This document shows, one piece after another, positions 22,109-33,774 of a stretch of 64,000 nt of DNA; position 1 is the first letter of the stretch; each line of letters starts with the position of its first letter. The notes under the pieces were generated by a model. The model searched no databases. It was not told the origin of the DNA and was given only the letters and a program-made list of their open reading frames with translations. The DNA is from Onchidella celtica. Its lineage: Eukaryota > Mollusca > Gastropoda > Systellommatophora > Onchidiidae. The stretch spans positions 22,616,730-22,680,729 of the forward strand of contig OZ007572.1 in NCBI GenBank assembly GCA_963931925.1. Reading direction: 5' to 3'. The position numbers and the translations under genes were made by a program.

Positions 22109-22165
22109 CGGAATTTCCCGAGCGGCGACTGTATAACCAACATGGCCGCCGCTCGGGAAATTCCG
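22109..22165. repeat. Perfect 19-bp-arm hairpin containing two kappaB-like sites
   Basis: The arms 22109-22127 and 22147-22165 are perfect reverse complements (CGGAATTTCCCGAGCGGCG). The loop is 19 bp. Each arm holds GGAATTTCCC, which fits the NF-kappaB consensus GGGRNWYYCC on the other strand. Function is not shown; the palindrome could be a transposon remnant. Confidence 0.85.
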
Positions 22166-23084
22166 ATTCTAGTTCTATCTGCAGTAGAAATTTCTTTTTA
22201 TTTGTCAAGATTGGTTGTACATGTATTAATTTCTTGGTGCGGAACCAAACTTCCGCGTTCAGTAGGCGCGTCAAAATGGCATCATTCAAAATCGTAGCTA
22301 TGCTGAAGCGTCGGTCGCTACCGTAAAACCTAGAATGGCGGATGGTTCATGACCTTTCGCTGTTTTGTGACGTCACACAATGGGATCATCCAGTCTGGGT
22401 ATTTTATTAGTCGTGCCCCCCCCCCCCACCCCCAACGTGCTCGCTTTATGGATGGGGCTTTGGCTCCCACGCAGGTAGGCCCGTATGTTCTGAATATTAA
22501 GAATTAAGAACTAAACAATTTTTGCATGAAAATGTTGTACAGCCAGGAGCATGCATAATATAATAATATAACGTCATGGAGTGGCTCTATAACGTAACTC
22601 TAAAATCATCCCAAGTTTTTGCTTGAAAATTGTTTTATTAATCGGGCTATTTCATCTACGTATGAGAGGCGCCAAGGCCTCTTCAGATATTGAAATATCC
22701 CAGCATGATGGAAGTGAACTTTATGAAATATTTCAAATGTAATAGACATACAGTATAGGGCCTATAACTCAAGCAGATTTAATATCTAGTTTTTGGGACT
22801 CTGGCATGCCCACTGCCTATGGAATAACACAGAACACTTTAAATTTTACAAAACTAACGGTAATGTGTAAAAAATGTGATTAAAGTCTAAAATATTGATA
22901 GGCCATGATAGGCCGAAACTCATGCCCACATGCCGAGATTTTGCCTCTGGAATATTTAACAAGGACCTCTTTCGACCGAAAGGTCAGAAAATCAACAAGG
23001 ATATATCCTACAGATGGTTTCAGATGTGGAAATTAGTTTGAGTGTAAGTTCCGTTGTTGTTAAAAAACAACAACAAAAAACAAA
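22166..23084. other. No gene seen
   Basis: Short open frames near 22166-22326 look like chance. A poly-C tract lies at about 22418-22434. No repeat partner was found inside the window. Confidence 0.5.
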
Positions 23085-23233
23085 GCCGATTTTGATTGGC
23101 CAACTGGTTGGATAGTGACGTCAGAACACTGAGTTTCGATGAGACCCAATATGAGTGGTCTGGTGCACGAGATCTCATTGAAACTCAATGTTTGTGACGT
23201 CACCATCCAACCAATTGGCAGATCAAAATCCGC
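23085..23233. mobile_element. Hairpin MITE with 60-bp arms
   Basis: The left arm (GCCGATTTTGAT, CCAACTGGTTGGATAGTGAC, GAGTTTCGATGAGA) pairs with the right arm (TCTCATTGAAACTC, GTGACGTCACCATCCAACCA, GATCAAAATCCGC) over about 60 bp with few mismatches. A third, diverged part-copy lies at about 23275-23320. No coding region. Confidence 0.8.
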
Positions 23234-23399
23234 TAGTCCGCGCTAGGCCTCTATGACACCCCACACACCAGTCAAGTAGCTGGATCTCATTCAAGTTCAG
23301 TGTCATGGCACCACCATCAAGTTTGATTTTCTTTATTTGTATAATTTCCTATCATTGCATTTCCTTCCTGGAGAAGGTTATTATACTGAACGCTTGAGT

Positions 23400-23515
23400 T
23401 GGATTTGTCTTTTGTTTTCCTTTGCGTTTGGTTGTATCGTTTCTGCATAATTTCTCACGCGAGGCTTTGATACATATAGCTCTTTTTTTTTTTTCTTTTC
23501 CATATTTTGACTATC
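23400..23515. repeat. Family A module, inverse orientation
   Basis: GTATCGTTTCTGCATAATTT followed by CTCACGCGAGGCTTTG and CATATTTTGAC is the reverse complement of the module at 9542-9670. Confidence 0.6.
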
Positions 23516-23531
23516 CAATTCTGCTCATGCG

Positions 23532-23818
23532 GGCGGGGCCGCGTGATTTTTTTCCGTACGAGCTTTAGCAAATTCAGGAGCGGGGCAGCAACACCCACCC
23601 CCCCCCCCCAAACACAGGACAGCTCCAACATATCCCAGGGATTTTCGGTGACGTTCAGAGTCATATCAGGCACAGTCCAGAGATTGCAGTATCCATGGCA
23701 GTGTTCGATAGGACGAGAAATCCCTTAGCCGATGACCCGTGTTTGGGGGTGTGTTGCTGCCCAGCTCCTGAATTTGCTAAAGCTCGTATGGAAAAAAAAA
23801 AAATCACGCGGCCGGGCC
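23532..23818. mobile_element. Mutator-like MITE, copy 1
   Basis: The element spans 23541-23809 (269 bp) with inverted ends of about 65-70 bp that begin GCGTGATTTTTTTCCGTACG and include AGCTTTAGCAAATTCAGGAG. The flanks GGCGGGGCC (23532-23540) and GGCCGGGCC (23810-23818) agree at 8 of 9 positions. A 9-bp duplication with long inverted ends is the Mutator hallmark. A second copy lies at 34890-35154. Confidence 0.85.
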
Positions 23819-24261
23819 TAAGCTTCTTTCAAAAATTCGAACGTCAGGATAATTAATGATTGGCAGAGTGACAATCTTGATGAGGCTCTTGGAAAACCCC
23901 GTAATTCCTAGAAGAACAAATGAGATTTTGAATAATGGCGTCCCGGTATGGAAATTAAACCCATTGTTTTCTTGATCATGATGTCCTTATTTCACAAGCA
24001 ATGGCCGTCTCACTGTCAGCTTTTCTTATTGTTCGGAAAATTAGAATCACGGCCCGCCATGTTACAATACCAGGCGCTCTTTAAGAGACACTAGTCCGAC
24101 GTCAAACGCCCGACAATATTAATCTTTTCTCTCAACGGCAAATTTTTAATACTAACAATGCTCGTAAGGAGTTAATTGATTTTGAGCCCACGCTCAAGCT
24201 GCCCTACAATATCTAACGTTCAGTTATTTGCAAAGCTGGCAGAGTGCACTCACTGAAATAA

Positions 24262-24614
24262 CGCGACCTTCGTTCTTGTTTGTTCTGTCTCTGCATTTTC
24301 TGAAAATGTGGAGATCTGTTAGTATGTAGAAGAGTTATAACAAATGCACATTTTGTCATTTGTTTAAAATGCGCTGTGGCACTTATCAAGCTGTTTCACA
24401 GTTCCGATTTATTCAATCTCCTTATCCTAATAAGGGGACCGCAGTCTGATTAAAAGCCGAAGAGAAAAAATACTGAGTTTTGTTCCATAGCTCACTGTGT
24501 GAAATACCACGTTCCACTAACAACTGCACTGCAAAACTAAACCTGCAAACGTTTAACACCAAATGTCTCAGTAGGCAAAAAGTGAAGCTGGAATAAACAA
24601 GAACTAAGGTCGCG
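24262..24614. mobile_element. MITE with GCGACCTTAGTTCTTGTTT ends
   Basis: CGCGACCTTCGTTCTTGTTT at 24262 and the inverse CGCGACCTTAGTTCTTGTTT at 24614 bound 353 bp. The interior (GAGATCTGTTAG..., AATGCGCTGTGGCACTTATC, AAGCTGTTTCACAGTTCCGA) recurs at 41880-41990. Isolated ends with the same ACAAGAACTAAGGTCG sequence occur at about 30586, 31698, 49275 and 50095, so this is a sizeable family. Confidence 0.75.
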
Positions 24615-24885
24615 ATTTCTCTAACTTTTATCACTTTTCTCCATTCCTGCGCTTGATCTTCATCAAAGCCAGAACCACTTTCAAATCCAGCATGTCACGA
24701 TACCCCCGCTAAGTCTAGTAGATTAGCCAGCCGTCCTCCGCAGATAGCTAGAAGAGTTCGCCGTGACGTAGTAACTATGGCAACCAAAACGACTCTGCCA
24801 CTGCCGGCGATATTTTGTTTACTTCATGTTGACAAGCGTTATCTCCCTTCAGTAGCGCGCGCGCTGTACCAGGGTGACGATCACA

Positions 24886-24972
24886 ATGTTGACCAGGGCG
24901 ACGGGAACCGACGGGCCTCCACACTTTCAAGTTGATGGTTTGTTAGCAATTTCTTGCCTTTCAACTTTTGAG
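24886..24972 (+). CDS. Possible short first coding exon
   Basis: ATG at 24886 follows GATCACA in a CpG-rich stretch (GCGCGCGCGC at 24856-24865). The frame is open for 29 codons and stops at a strong donor, GAG|GTAAGT. The peptide (MLTRATGTDGPPHFQVDGLL...) is not recognised. The phase agrees with the candidate exon at 26322, but that one lies inside a transposon, so linking them is doubtful. Confidence 0.25.
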
Positions 24973-25880
24973 GTAAGTTGATAATAGCTACATTCGATTA
25001 ACAAAAAGTCAGTTCTAAACGGAAAAAGATAATCGCCAATTTGGCATAGTATTAATTAAGTAGTTGAACTGTTACTACAGCATTACATTAGCGTTCATAA
25101 ATTCAAGCCCTCTTTTTTAACTACCTTACGTTTCTTTCATAACTGCTGTTATTTGTATGTGTCTTTTAAGCCTCTAAATCATTTTTGCCTTTATTATTTA
25201 TGGGTTTAGCTAATTACCTATATGTGCAGTCGGTTTATTGGTCGCATAATAAAGTAATGTAAAAAGTTGAGGCTTAACATTTTTTAATGACAAAATAACC
25301 CGTGAAAAGACAAGAGAAACTTAGTCAGATTTGCTCATGGAACTTCAAGTGCGCCTTACGGCTCGTTTACACCGGAAGTGTCGGTCGGCCGACCGACAAA
25401 ATGCACAAAACCTCTCTTAATCACATTCTGTGTTCGTACGTAACACTCCTCTTTTGACGGCCCAGTTCCTTTTTGTCGCCAGAGCGATTTTTCACTGTTA
25501 CCGCTGCCATAAAATATCACTGTGTGTTGGTCGTGTAGCCTCTAGTGCACTATACAACCAATAACAACAAAAGAAGAAGATGAAGAAAACTACTTATCCT
25601 TTAAAAATCTGGTTCCCAAGATGAAATGTTTAAGTGCTAAAATCAACAGTGTGTTCCTTAAGCACCCGAAAAGGGCACGAAACCCCTCGCCCCAGAGACA
25701 TATGGGTGGATATTAATATGACTTGAATACGACTGCAGCAGTTGAGGGACAATATTTTATTTTCATTATGGACAGTCATGAACAGGGTGACGTTTTTTCC
25801 CCCCCCTAGATGAATTCTGAATTGTTCAAACAGTGTATAAGCCTACTGACTGATTATTTTTTATTTTTGTTCTTCGTTTT

Positions 25881-26020
<140 letters not shown>

Positions 26021-26321
26021 CCCCCCTCTCCTTCCCTCCCTCTGCCCTCTCCCTCCACCACTGTCATTCTCTATTCCTTTTATCACATTTTTAGACAAAA
26101 TTCACTGTCTGGAAGGTTTTGAAAAACAATATATTGTTTTGTTTTGAATAAGATATTTGTTTCCGCGTTAGCATTTCAGTTTCTGTTGTCTGTTATGGGC
26201 ACGTATGTTGCATTTTGCCTATAGTAAATGAACATGAAATAATGTCTTACATTAAAGTTATTATCAATCTTTCCCGGGCTGAAATTGGCTTTCTGTAATT
26301 AGTGGTTTCTTTCTGAATGTA

Positions 26322-26556
26322 GGGCCATATCGAGTTAGAAACTGTGGAAGGTTTCTGGCCTCATGTGTATGTAGGCTACACACTTTTTCCGCATCTGCAA
26401 GTATTTGCGGCAGTAGATGATGAAACTCAACAGACAAACAACTTTGGGAAGAAATGGGATGAACCCAGTATCTCCTTCTTCTCGACTTTTCCTTTCTTCG
26501 TTTCAGCCACAACAAAACTAACACTCTTCACTTGGCATCCATGTTGGTTTTCCTAG
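26322..26556 (+). CDS. Exon-like open frame inside the Harbinger-like element
   Basis: After an acceptor-like TTTCTGAATGTAG the frame is open for 78 codons, starting GHIELETVEGFWPHVYVGYT and stopping at TAG near 26556. Its amino-acid composition looks like real protein up to about residue 50; the remainder is Ser/Phe/Thr-rich. I do not recognise it. It may be captured host sequence, a decayed transposon gene, or chance. Confidence 0.25.
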
Positions 26557-26561
26557 CTCGG

Positions 26562-26846
26562 CACGGACGACTGACATTTCTGGTGTGAACACACTACTCG
26601 ACCGTTGAAGGTCGGTCGTTGCTGGTTGGACGACTGACATTTCTGGTGTGAACACACTACTCGAACGTTGTCGGTCGGCCGTTGTTGGTTGGACACTGAC
26701 ATTTCTGGTGTGAACACACTACTCGGACGTTGTCGGTCGGCCGTTGTTGGTTGGGCGACTGACCTTCTGGTGTGAACACACTACTCGACGGCTGAAGGTT
26801 GGCCGTTGTTGGTTGGACGACTGACAATTCTGGTGTGAACGAGCCA
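26562..26846. repeat. Subterminal minisatellite, 4.5 units of about 63 bp
   Basis: Each unit carries GACGACTGACATTTCTGGTG, TGAACACACTACTCG and TCGGTCGGCCGTTGTTGG. The last, partial unit is the terminal inverted repeat of the element itself, so the array grew by duplicating its own right end. Confidence 0.92.
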
Positions 26847-27328
26847 TTAGATAGGCCTACCAGACCATACTGGGTCTATTGTCAAATGCATTATCGGCAT
26901 TTTTAACCATGGAGAAGTGCAATTTGCACACTTTGTGCGAAGGAATCTTTGTTTCTCAAGACTTCAGTCCAAGGCTCTCCATGAGCTTATATAACAGGAT
27001 GTGTCACTAAGAATAATAATACATCAGTATATCACAAAACAAAACGTTGAAAGACATCAAATCACAAGTGTTAGGTACGGATTGGAAATGGGGAGGGAGC
27101 ATGCTGTTTACTCAAAGCATGATGAAAATAACTCTGCAATATTACGCCCAGGCGGGGGCATAATCGCATGTTTGCAGGTTAGGAAAATCCAAGACTGTCA
27201 ATGAATGGGGGGAGATACCAGGCCCATAGAATACTGAATCTCGACTGTTTGACCTGGGCTTTGTCGATCATGGAGTTATACGAGACCCGGTGCCTAGTGA
27301 GGCTGAAACAAATCTGTCTCGATAGTTG

Positions 27329-27650
27329 ATTCAAAGCAGAGGGTATGTATTTATAGAGAGATCTCACTTCTGCCAAATCACGAAACTAGGTCGCTGTGGT
27401 AAACAAGAATTGAAATAGACCGTCTTCACCAAAGATAGTGTGCACATCTGTTTGCTGTGGTTTGTTTATATTTTTGGACTGATTGAAACTATTTAGAGCC
27501 GTTTGTAAGCTCTTACGCCCCATGAAAATGCACAAACGGGTATTGTTTACCGCATCGACCTACTTTCCACTCCATGCTATCAATGGTTTCGCGCAGTGCA
27601 AATCGACCAATAGTGAAACCTCTCTATACATACATACTCTCTGTTAAAAG
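27329..27650. mobile_element. hAT-like MITE (AGAGAGTATGTAT family), copy 1
   Basis: The element spans 27337-27642 (306 bp). Ends: CAGAGGGTATGTATTTATAG and, inverted, AGAGAGTATGTATGTATAGA. The flanks ATTCAAAG and GTTAAAAG match at 6 of 8 positions. It is collinear with 51897-52200 along its whole length, apart from a few short indels. Confidence 0.8.
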
Positions 27651-29833
27651 TAAGCTCAGGTCTGAATCAAAATCGGCGCAAATCCAGTTTTGACTCAGCG
27701 CACTACGAGCCTACTGGTAGTCTAAAATCCATTGTTATACATACATTTTAGTTTTCCTCATTATTCGTGACAATCTTGTTGATCAAACAGGTGGGCGGGA
27801 GGTCGAAACAGTTAAGGTAACTACTAAAACTCCGCGGAGCGTATTATATAATATTCGGTCATTCCGTTTTCCAGTTAAAAGATCAACGGCGTATTGGTGT
27901 GAAAAAAAACAATAACAACAACATCCTCTTGTGTGCCGGCTGTGAATTTGTCTAATACAGTTACGGAATTTTTAAATATATGATACGTTTTCTCTTAAAG
28001 TTTCCTATTTCTCTTTTGCAATAACCGAAAAAATCTAATTCAAAGGTTACGGGGACTATAAACAAAAAATCATAGCCGTACTATTTCAGCATTGAAAGGA
28101 TTGAAATACATGTATTATTTTTCTTCACTCTTTGGCTTAGAAGCACCAGGTCAGTGAAATTAGTTTTATGTCCAGATTTTGAGTCAAACAGTGAAGATTC
28201 TAGCGGCTAAAGCCAAAGGTTGTTGATGGTGGAGTGAGTTCGTGTTTTAGTACTCCAATGCGCATTAATACATCAATACTTTTTATATCTCGAGACTGCT
28301 TTGCTGTGAAGGAAACGAAACAGTATTTTATTACTGCCGTATTCTTTTTTTTTATTCACTCAATCTATCTTTTTCCCAGACTCGGTATAACTTTTGTTGT
28401 ACATTTTGTGCAATCAGTCATTCTTACAAACCTTACGCTATGTGAAGCAATGTCTCTAATTGTAAGTACATACATTTTTCATTTTAACAATTCCCCACGG
28501 AGCTACTAAGTCACTTTACAGCGACTAAACTATTCGTCAATAAATTTGCATAAGGCGCGATATATAGTCGTCATCGTCTTCAGGGGCCATCCATAAAGTG
28601 CAGCATGCTTGGAGGGGGAAGGAGCTGGAGGGTTTGGTCCCAACCCCCTCCCCCCGCATATGAATAAGGCACATTTGGGAGGGGGGGGGGTTGGGGAGCG
28701 TACGTAGGTTACACTTTTCATATCTCCTTCTATCCTATCATTCTGCTATATTCTGTCTATCGTCTTGATTCTGGCGCGTAATGTGACTGTTATCGTGTCG
28801 ACGCGCCTTTTTCAAACTCAAACTCGATTATTTCAATTATAGAACTGAAACGAAAAGTCCAGATTTGTTATATTATTGTTACTCTGTAAAATTAATTGTA
28901 GGATTGTATAAAAAATCATGTTTCTAATGAACCAGTCACAAAATCCTTGCAAAATGCCTCTTAGCTTTTTAAACACGAAACGCCTATCATCGACATAATC
29001 ATTCTAATGGCCTTGCGCCTGAGCAGGGGGGGGATGGGAAGGGGATGGTCCTTAGTGTACGAATAGCGTACACAAAGGGTGTGGGGATATAGAAATAGCC
29101 AAACTCGAGCGTGCATACTGTATGGAGGGCCACTTACCCAAAGGAATTACCGTTTAAATCATTCGAAATTAGATCATTCTTTTTAAACACACTTCAAATG
29201 GTTAAAACGAAATTATAAACGATTAATTTTCGGATTATACAAGCGACGGAAGGAAGCCCTCTGGATAGTGTTTTGTGCCAAATCCGCATGATCGCAATTT
29301 TCTGTTTAAATAATTATACCCTGGAGACAAGGTTTCACGCTATTCTGTTACTGCTGACGTTGGTATGAATAAATCTGTATTGTAAAAGCTTGTTTTATGT
29401 AGTCTGTTTAGCGTCGGTTTGGCAGATTTATGAGTCAGTTCGTAGGCTGTGTGTTTTTAAAGTGTTAGTGAGGCTGGATGGGACGTAAGTACATGTAGAT
29501 TGCTTAGTCTTGTTACCGTTTATTTGTCTGGAAGTATTTTGTTTGTTTGTTTGTTTGTTTGACCATGTATTTGAACTGTTCATAAGAGAATGGGTTGCCG
29601 AGATAGGATAAGTCGTCAAGAGAGAGGATCAGAATGATAGAAGTAGCAACGAGATGTGGTGAGGTAAAACTTAAAACTGGCTTTAGCCAAAACGAAATCA
29701 CTCGCGAGGAGCAATAGTGACAAGTCTTTGCCATGGTTAACATTTGCTTTTAGCAAGGTTGACCTCACCCCCCCCCCCCGCCCCCAAGCCTGTACGAGCG
29801 CACGGCCATCTGAATGGTCAGTGTCCATGACAA
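27651..29833. other. No gene supported
   Basis: AT-rich sequence with poly-G near 28679-28691, a GGGGCCATCCATAAA motif at 28583 and a (TTTG)n run at about 29537-29560. GACTGTTATCGTGTCGACGC near 28785 is part of a dispersed repeat (see 35463-35520). Confidence 0.45.
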
Positions 29834-30205
29834 TGTATTTGTATTTTGTATACTTCTTTAATCCCATTTGGGAAATTTGCCTTAGTGTCACTGCAGCCCA
29901 GTTTCAACGGGAGTAGGCACGTCGTCGTAACGGTGCAGCGCCGATCCGCGTGTGAGGGGTGGGGTGGGGTGGGGGTGGTAGGGATAAATTTTATTTAATT
30001 TGCCAGGGCAGCGGCCTGTTCGGCCTGCTCTTCTCGATTTCCAACTGCCAAGGTATCTTTAACGCGCGCAACGTGCACACGGGCCCTCCGAATGTTTCGT
30101 CCTTATCCGAGAAGACTAGGTGCTCGATCCTACCTTCCACAGGATCAGGGACAGGAAAATAATAAAAAAAAAAATTCCAACATGCCTGCACCGACCGGGA
30201 TACGT
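29834..30205 (-). mobile_element. tRNA-derived SINE, copy with 3' tail
   Basis: In element orientation (minus) the 3' end is the ATACAAATAC tail at 29834. The body includes GTCCTTATCCGAGAAGACTA (about 30099) and GGCAGCGGCCTGTTCGGCC (about 30006). The head is cut just beyond box B (CCCGG at about 30195-30205). A poly-C tract near 29769 and a G-rich stretch near 29957 interrupt it. Confidence 0.8.
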
Positions 30206-30585
30206 AGCCGGCAATATTCGATTTTTATGTAATCCTACAACTCATTTTGTTGAAAATTAAAAAAAGTAAATAAAACCAAAATCTTAAATCCATTAACACA
30301 ATTGAAAAGCGTACGTGCACACACCAGTAAGCCCCCAGCACCCCCTTTTCAGACACAACCCTCGGCTTCCGAGTGTACGTAGTTTCAGGATGGCCCCTTT
30401 TGAGAAATTGGATGTTTCCCTAAATTGATCGGCACGGGCTGATTCTGGAACTTAAAAATGCCTGACATTATTATTATTATTATGACTGTTTGTCTTCCAC
30501 TGGCGAGGTTATAAATATAAGCGTATTCATAACGTCGTCATCAAAAGTGGAAATGTTTAAAATGGCCAAAGTGGAATTGGAACAA

Positions 30586-30730
30586 ATACGAACTAAGGTC
30601 GCTCATTGGTGAGGCTGAAGCAAGTGTTTCTCGCTGTCTGACTCGGCGGAAGTTCAAGCCTTACCCAAATCCCAGGTAAAACAGTCTTGACAGAGCGTTA
30701 CAAACCCAGCCGTGTAACTTCAGCACGCAG
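30586..30730. repeat. Copy of the AGACTTGTTTTGGTC / GCGACCTT repeat family
   Basis: CGAACTAAGGTCGC at 30588 matches the MITE end at 24262-24614. It is followed by AAAACAGTCTTGACAGAGCG, a motif shared with 31775-31800, 34022-34045 and 50430-50455. Divergence is high. Confidence 0.5.
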
Positions 30731-30853
30731 AACTGAAGACTTCCTGCATATATATTGTTATCTTACTATTGTGGTTTTATGCTATTACTGACAGGTCAGA
30801 TTTCCTGCTTCAAAATGTCTTTCAGTGTCCTGCATGAATATGAGAAGATCGTG

Positions 30854-30990
30854 CAGGGCCGGATTGCGGTTTCGTAAGCTACTGGGCTTGAAATTTTGAT
30901 ATTTATTATTTCACTTAATCCCTGGAGGCCCTCAGTTCGCGAAGTCCCCAGGGCTGAAGCCCATAAAGCCCATGCCTTAATCCGGCACTG
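30854..30990. mobile_element. Short hAT-like MITE with CAGGGCCGGATT ends
   Basis: CAGGGCCGGATTGCG at 30854 and the inverse CAGTGCCGGATTAAGG ending at 30990 bound 137 bp. The interior TGGAGGCCCTCAGTTCGC ... AGCCCATAAAGCCCA recurs at 43200-43270 within another copy. The flanks match at only 5 of 8 positions. Confidence 0.65.
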
Positions 30991-31257
30991 AATTGGTGAA
31001 GTGCTCTTTCGCAATCCACCCATCGGGTATTCATTGTTATCTAATTTGCGCAAAAACCTGTGGATTTTTCATTCCCGAAAGCAATCTAGCTTCTTTTCAA
31101 AATTCAGAATGTGTCACTATTGTGTAGCAAATCTCCTCGCTTAAAACAAATAGTAATGAAACGCCGCAATGAATCACACACAAGCATTCGAAATAAAAGC
31201 GGGACAAATGCAAGCAAGCCTTCTGCCATCAAATACCTTTCTTAGCGGAGGAAAAAC

Positions 31258-31259
31258 AC

Positions 31260-31290
<31 letters not shown>

Positions 31291-31291
31291 A
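31258..31291. repeat. CA microsatellite
   Basis: A (CA)n run with one TATA interruption. Confidence 0.9.
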
Positions 31292-31697
31292 ACCGCGTTC
31301 AATTGAAAATATTCGAAAAAAAAAAAATAAACACATTCAAAAGAACGGCCATGTTCGAGCTATACCTAGTCCCTCGACAAGGAAAAAGGCCTGTCATTGT
31401 AGGCCTAAATTGTTTGTTATAAAGTATTTAGTGAGGCGTCTTGTCTGTTTTTCTGTCAGTCTATGTTGTTGTTGGTTTTTATTTTTATTTTACCTCAGAC
31501 AATGTCAGACCAGTCTGACCTATTGTAATCATTATTCTCGTTTCAACTCTTCATATAGAATGGAATTTCCCATCCCCCCAGATGCCACACTTTTGATGTC
31601 AGATCCCTGAGACTTTTCTCAAACGTGCTGATGTTTTTTTTTTTTTCATTCGTTTCTGCTTTAGTATACTTTAAACATTTCTGAACCAGTTTTTCAG

Positions 31698-31825
31698 AAA
31701 ATGGAGATAGAATAAACAAGAACTCAGGTTGTGAAAACATGAGGTCCTGTTTAAAGTCGCCATAGGACACGAAACCAAGGCAAAACAGACTTGACTGAGT
31801 GAGTTATAAGTGTTGAGGTCTTTGT
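31698..31825. repeat. Copy of the AGACTTGTTTTGGTC / GCGACCTT repeat family
   Basis: AATAAACAAGAACTCAGGTTG, then AGGTCCTGTTTAAAGTCGCC and GGCAAAACAGACTTGACTGA, in the same order as at 50095-50460. Confidence 0.5.
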
Positions 31826-31894
31826 TTTAGAAGGTTCGATGCCATTCATTTACAACTCACTTTTCTTGTTTTTGTTTCTGTGTGTTTTTGTGGT

Positions 31895-32193
31895 AGGGAT
31901 TAGTTTTCCAAAATTCTGCCAGGGCAGCGGCCTGGTCCGGCCTGCTTTTCTCGAATTTTAACTGCCAACGTATCTTTAACGTGCGCGATGTGCACACGGA
32001 CCCCCTGAGTTTTTCGCCCTTATCCGAGAAGACTATGTGCTCGATCTTACCTACCATAGGATCAGGGACAGGAATCTCCCCCCCCCCTCCCCCAAATAAA
32101 AAAATTCCAACATGCCTGTACCGATCGGGGATCGAACCCGGTGCCTTCGGCATGAGAAGCTAGCATCTTGCCTCTAGACCACCGTGTCCCGGC
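31895..32193 (-). mobile_element. tRNA-derived SINE with complete tRNA head
   Basis: On the minus strand the element starts at 32193 with GGGACACGGTGGTCTAGAGG (box A TGGTCTAGAGG). Then comes GGGTTCGATCCCCG (box B, about 32128-32141), at normal tRNA spacing. The head most resembles tRNA-Glu, by eye. The body follows (TTATCCGAGAAGACTATGTG, GGCAGCGGCCTGGTCCGGCC). The 3' tail is missing. This copy defines the promoter of the family. Confidence 0.82.
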
Positions 32194-32339
32194 AGTGCGC
32201 TATAAATGGCCTTACACTTCATTAATTTGTATGGGCGGCACCGGAGATGATGCGACGGAAAATGTTCTTTGTCCTGTGGAAATGAGATATCATGAAGAAA
32301 TTCCAGTTCATTAGTATTGAACAGTGGAAAACGCAGATC

Positions 32340-32344
32340 TCTCC

Positions 32345-32383
<39 letters not shown>

Positions 32384-32583
32384 CTACTTTCTTTCTCCCC
32401 ACACACACGTTCTCTCTCTCGCTTTCATTCACTTTCTCTCTCTCGCTTTCATTCACTTTCTTTCTGTCTCTTTCTCTCTTTCTTTTCTTCTGTCTCTTTC
32501 CTTCTCTCCCTGTCTCTCTCCCTATCTCTCTCTCTCTTTCTCTCCCCCTCCCACCTCTTCTGGTCTCTCACTCTCTCTCTCAG
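32340..32583. repeat. CT-rich microsatellite tract
   Basis: Mixed CT, CTTT and CCCT repeats with a 28-bp direct duplication CTCTCTCGCTTTCATTCACT at about 32411 and 32439. Frames across it are artefacts. Confidence 0.95.
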
Positions 32584-32779
32584 TTCTCCGTTCTTCGAGA
32601 TACAACGGATTATTACAGTTGGCTTTGTTCTTCCTTGTCTGATTTACTAAAAGATTACTTATTGGCTGGCATCGATGAATCTCTACAAAGGTATCAATTT
32701 TCTAAAAGATATACGCAAAAAGTCGATGGATTTATTTCAGGAACAAATGAATGCTTGTCATATTGTGCACAGTGCTGAC
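32583..32779 (+). CDS. Weak exon-like open frame
   Basis: Directly after the pyrimidine tract, CTCTCTCTCAG is a good acceptor. The frame then reads FSVLRDTTDYYSWLCSSLSD and stays open to a TGA at 32779. A donor-like AAAG|GTATCA is at about 32690. Unrecognised; may be chance. Confidence 0.2.
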
Positions 32780-33394
32780 GTCAAGGGCCTTCTGTGAAGT
32801 TTATCAAGACACATTAAAAAATTGGAGGAAATTACAATATCTAAAACTGTAAATGAAACAAAACAAAAATTGCCTTGCTGTCGTCACTTTGCTAAGAAAC
32901 AACGTATAGGTTACCAAGAACAGATAGTAATAACAGCGAGTCTGTATACATGTAATGGTACAGCAAGTGAACTATAATGTGGTAGAGTAAAAATGTTCAT
33001 TTCTAAGAGGGCTTTGTCGAAGCAAGAACGGAACTTTGCCAGATTCCTTGGAATGAATAATACATGTAATTAAATACTCGTAATTAAAGGAAGAAAAAAA
33101 AACACACACAAAAAAGCTACGACAGCCAAAGTAAATAAATAAAAATAAAACACAAAAAAATTAACCAAAACAAAAAAAAAGGATACCCAAACCCAAGCAA
33201 GATTGGCCTTTTCTGATGTGATTTTCAACTGACAAAATAATTTTAGTCCGCGCATCATCATTAACGCATTGCGACAAAACAATAGGGGATTTTTAGACAA
33301 ATAGCCTGCATAACAATGTATATTTCACATTCTCATAGACGATTGGGTACAACGTCATACCTTTGTGAAGAACGAAAGGCACACAGTGTGCAGG

Positions 33395-33774
33395 GCTGGA
33401 CTGACCATTAAACAAACAAAATAAGCACGTGCTTACGGCACCAAGGGAAGGGGGAGGGGACACTACAGAAAAATTTTTCATTGCCGGATTTATCATGATG
33501 GTGCTAAACTGCAAATTGTGCAGCTGAACCAGGGTCCACAAAAAGCACCCCCCCCCCCCCCACAATACTAGTAAATATAAAAATTAAAGTATTTGTTGGG
33601 GGTATAAGACTTGCTGTTTTATTTTTAAATATCGAAAAATTTCGAAAAGTGTAAAATTTTATGTTTTTTGTCTTTTTCATATTTTGAATTTCATAATGAA
33701 GTATATGTTGGAGGGGGGTGGGGGGCACCAAAATCTGTTAAGTCCTTAAGGCCTCCAAAAGTCTTACTCCGGCC
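33395..33774. mobile_element. hAT-like MITE with CAGGGCTGGACT ends
   Basis: CAGGGCTGGACTGACC at 33395 and the inverse AGGGCCGGAGTAAGAC ending near 33774 bound about 380 bp. The interior has CACCAAGGGAAGGGGGAGG and GGGGCACCAAAAT motifs and a poly-C tract at 33547-33561. The flanks match poorly. Confidence 0.5.

Noticed and set aside
32292-32650. Three long overlapping Ser/Leu/Phe frames
   Set aside because: CT-rich tract. Only the part after 32583 could be exon-like, and that is listed at low confidence.
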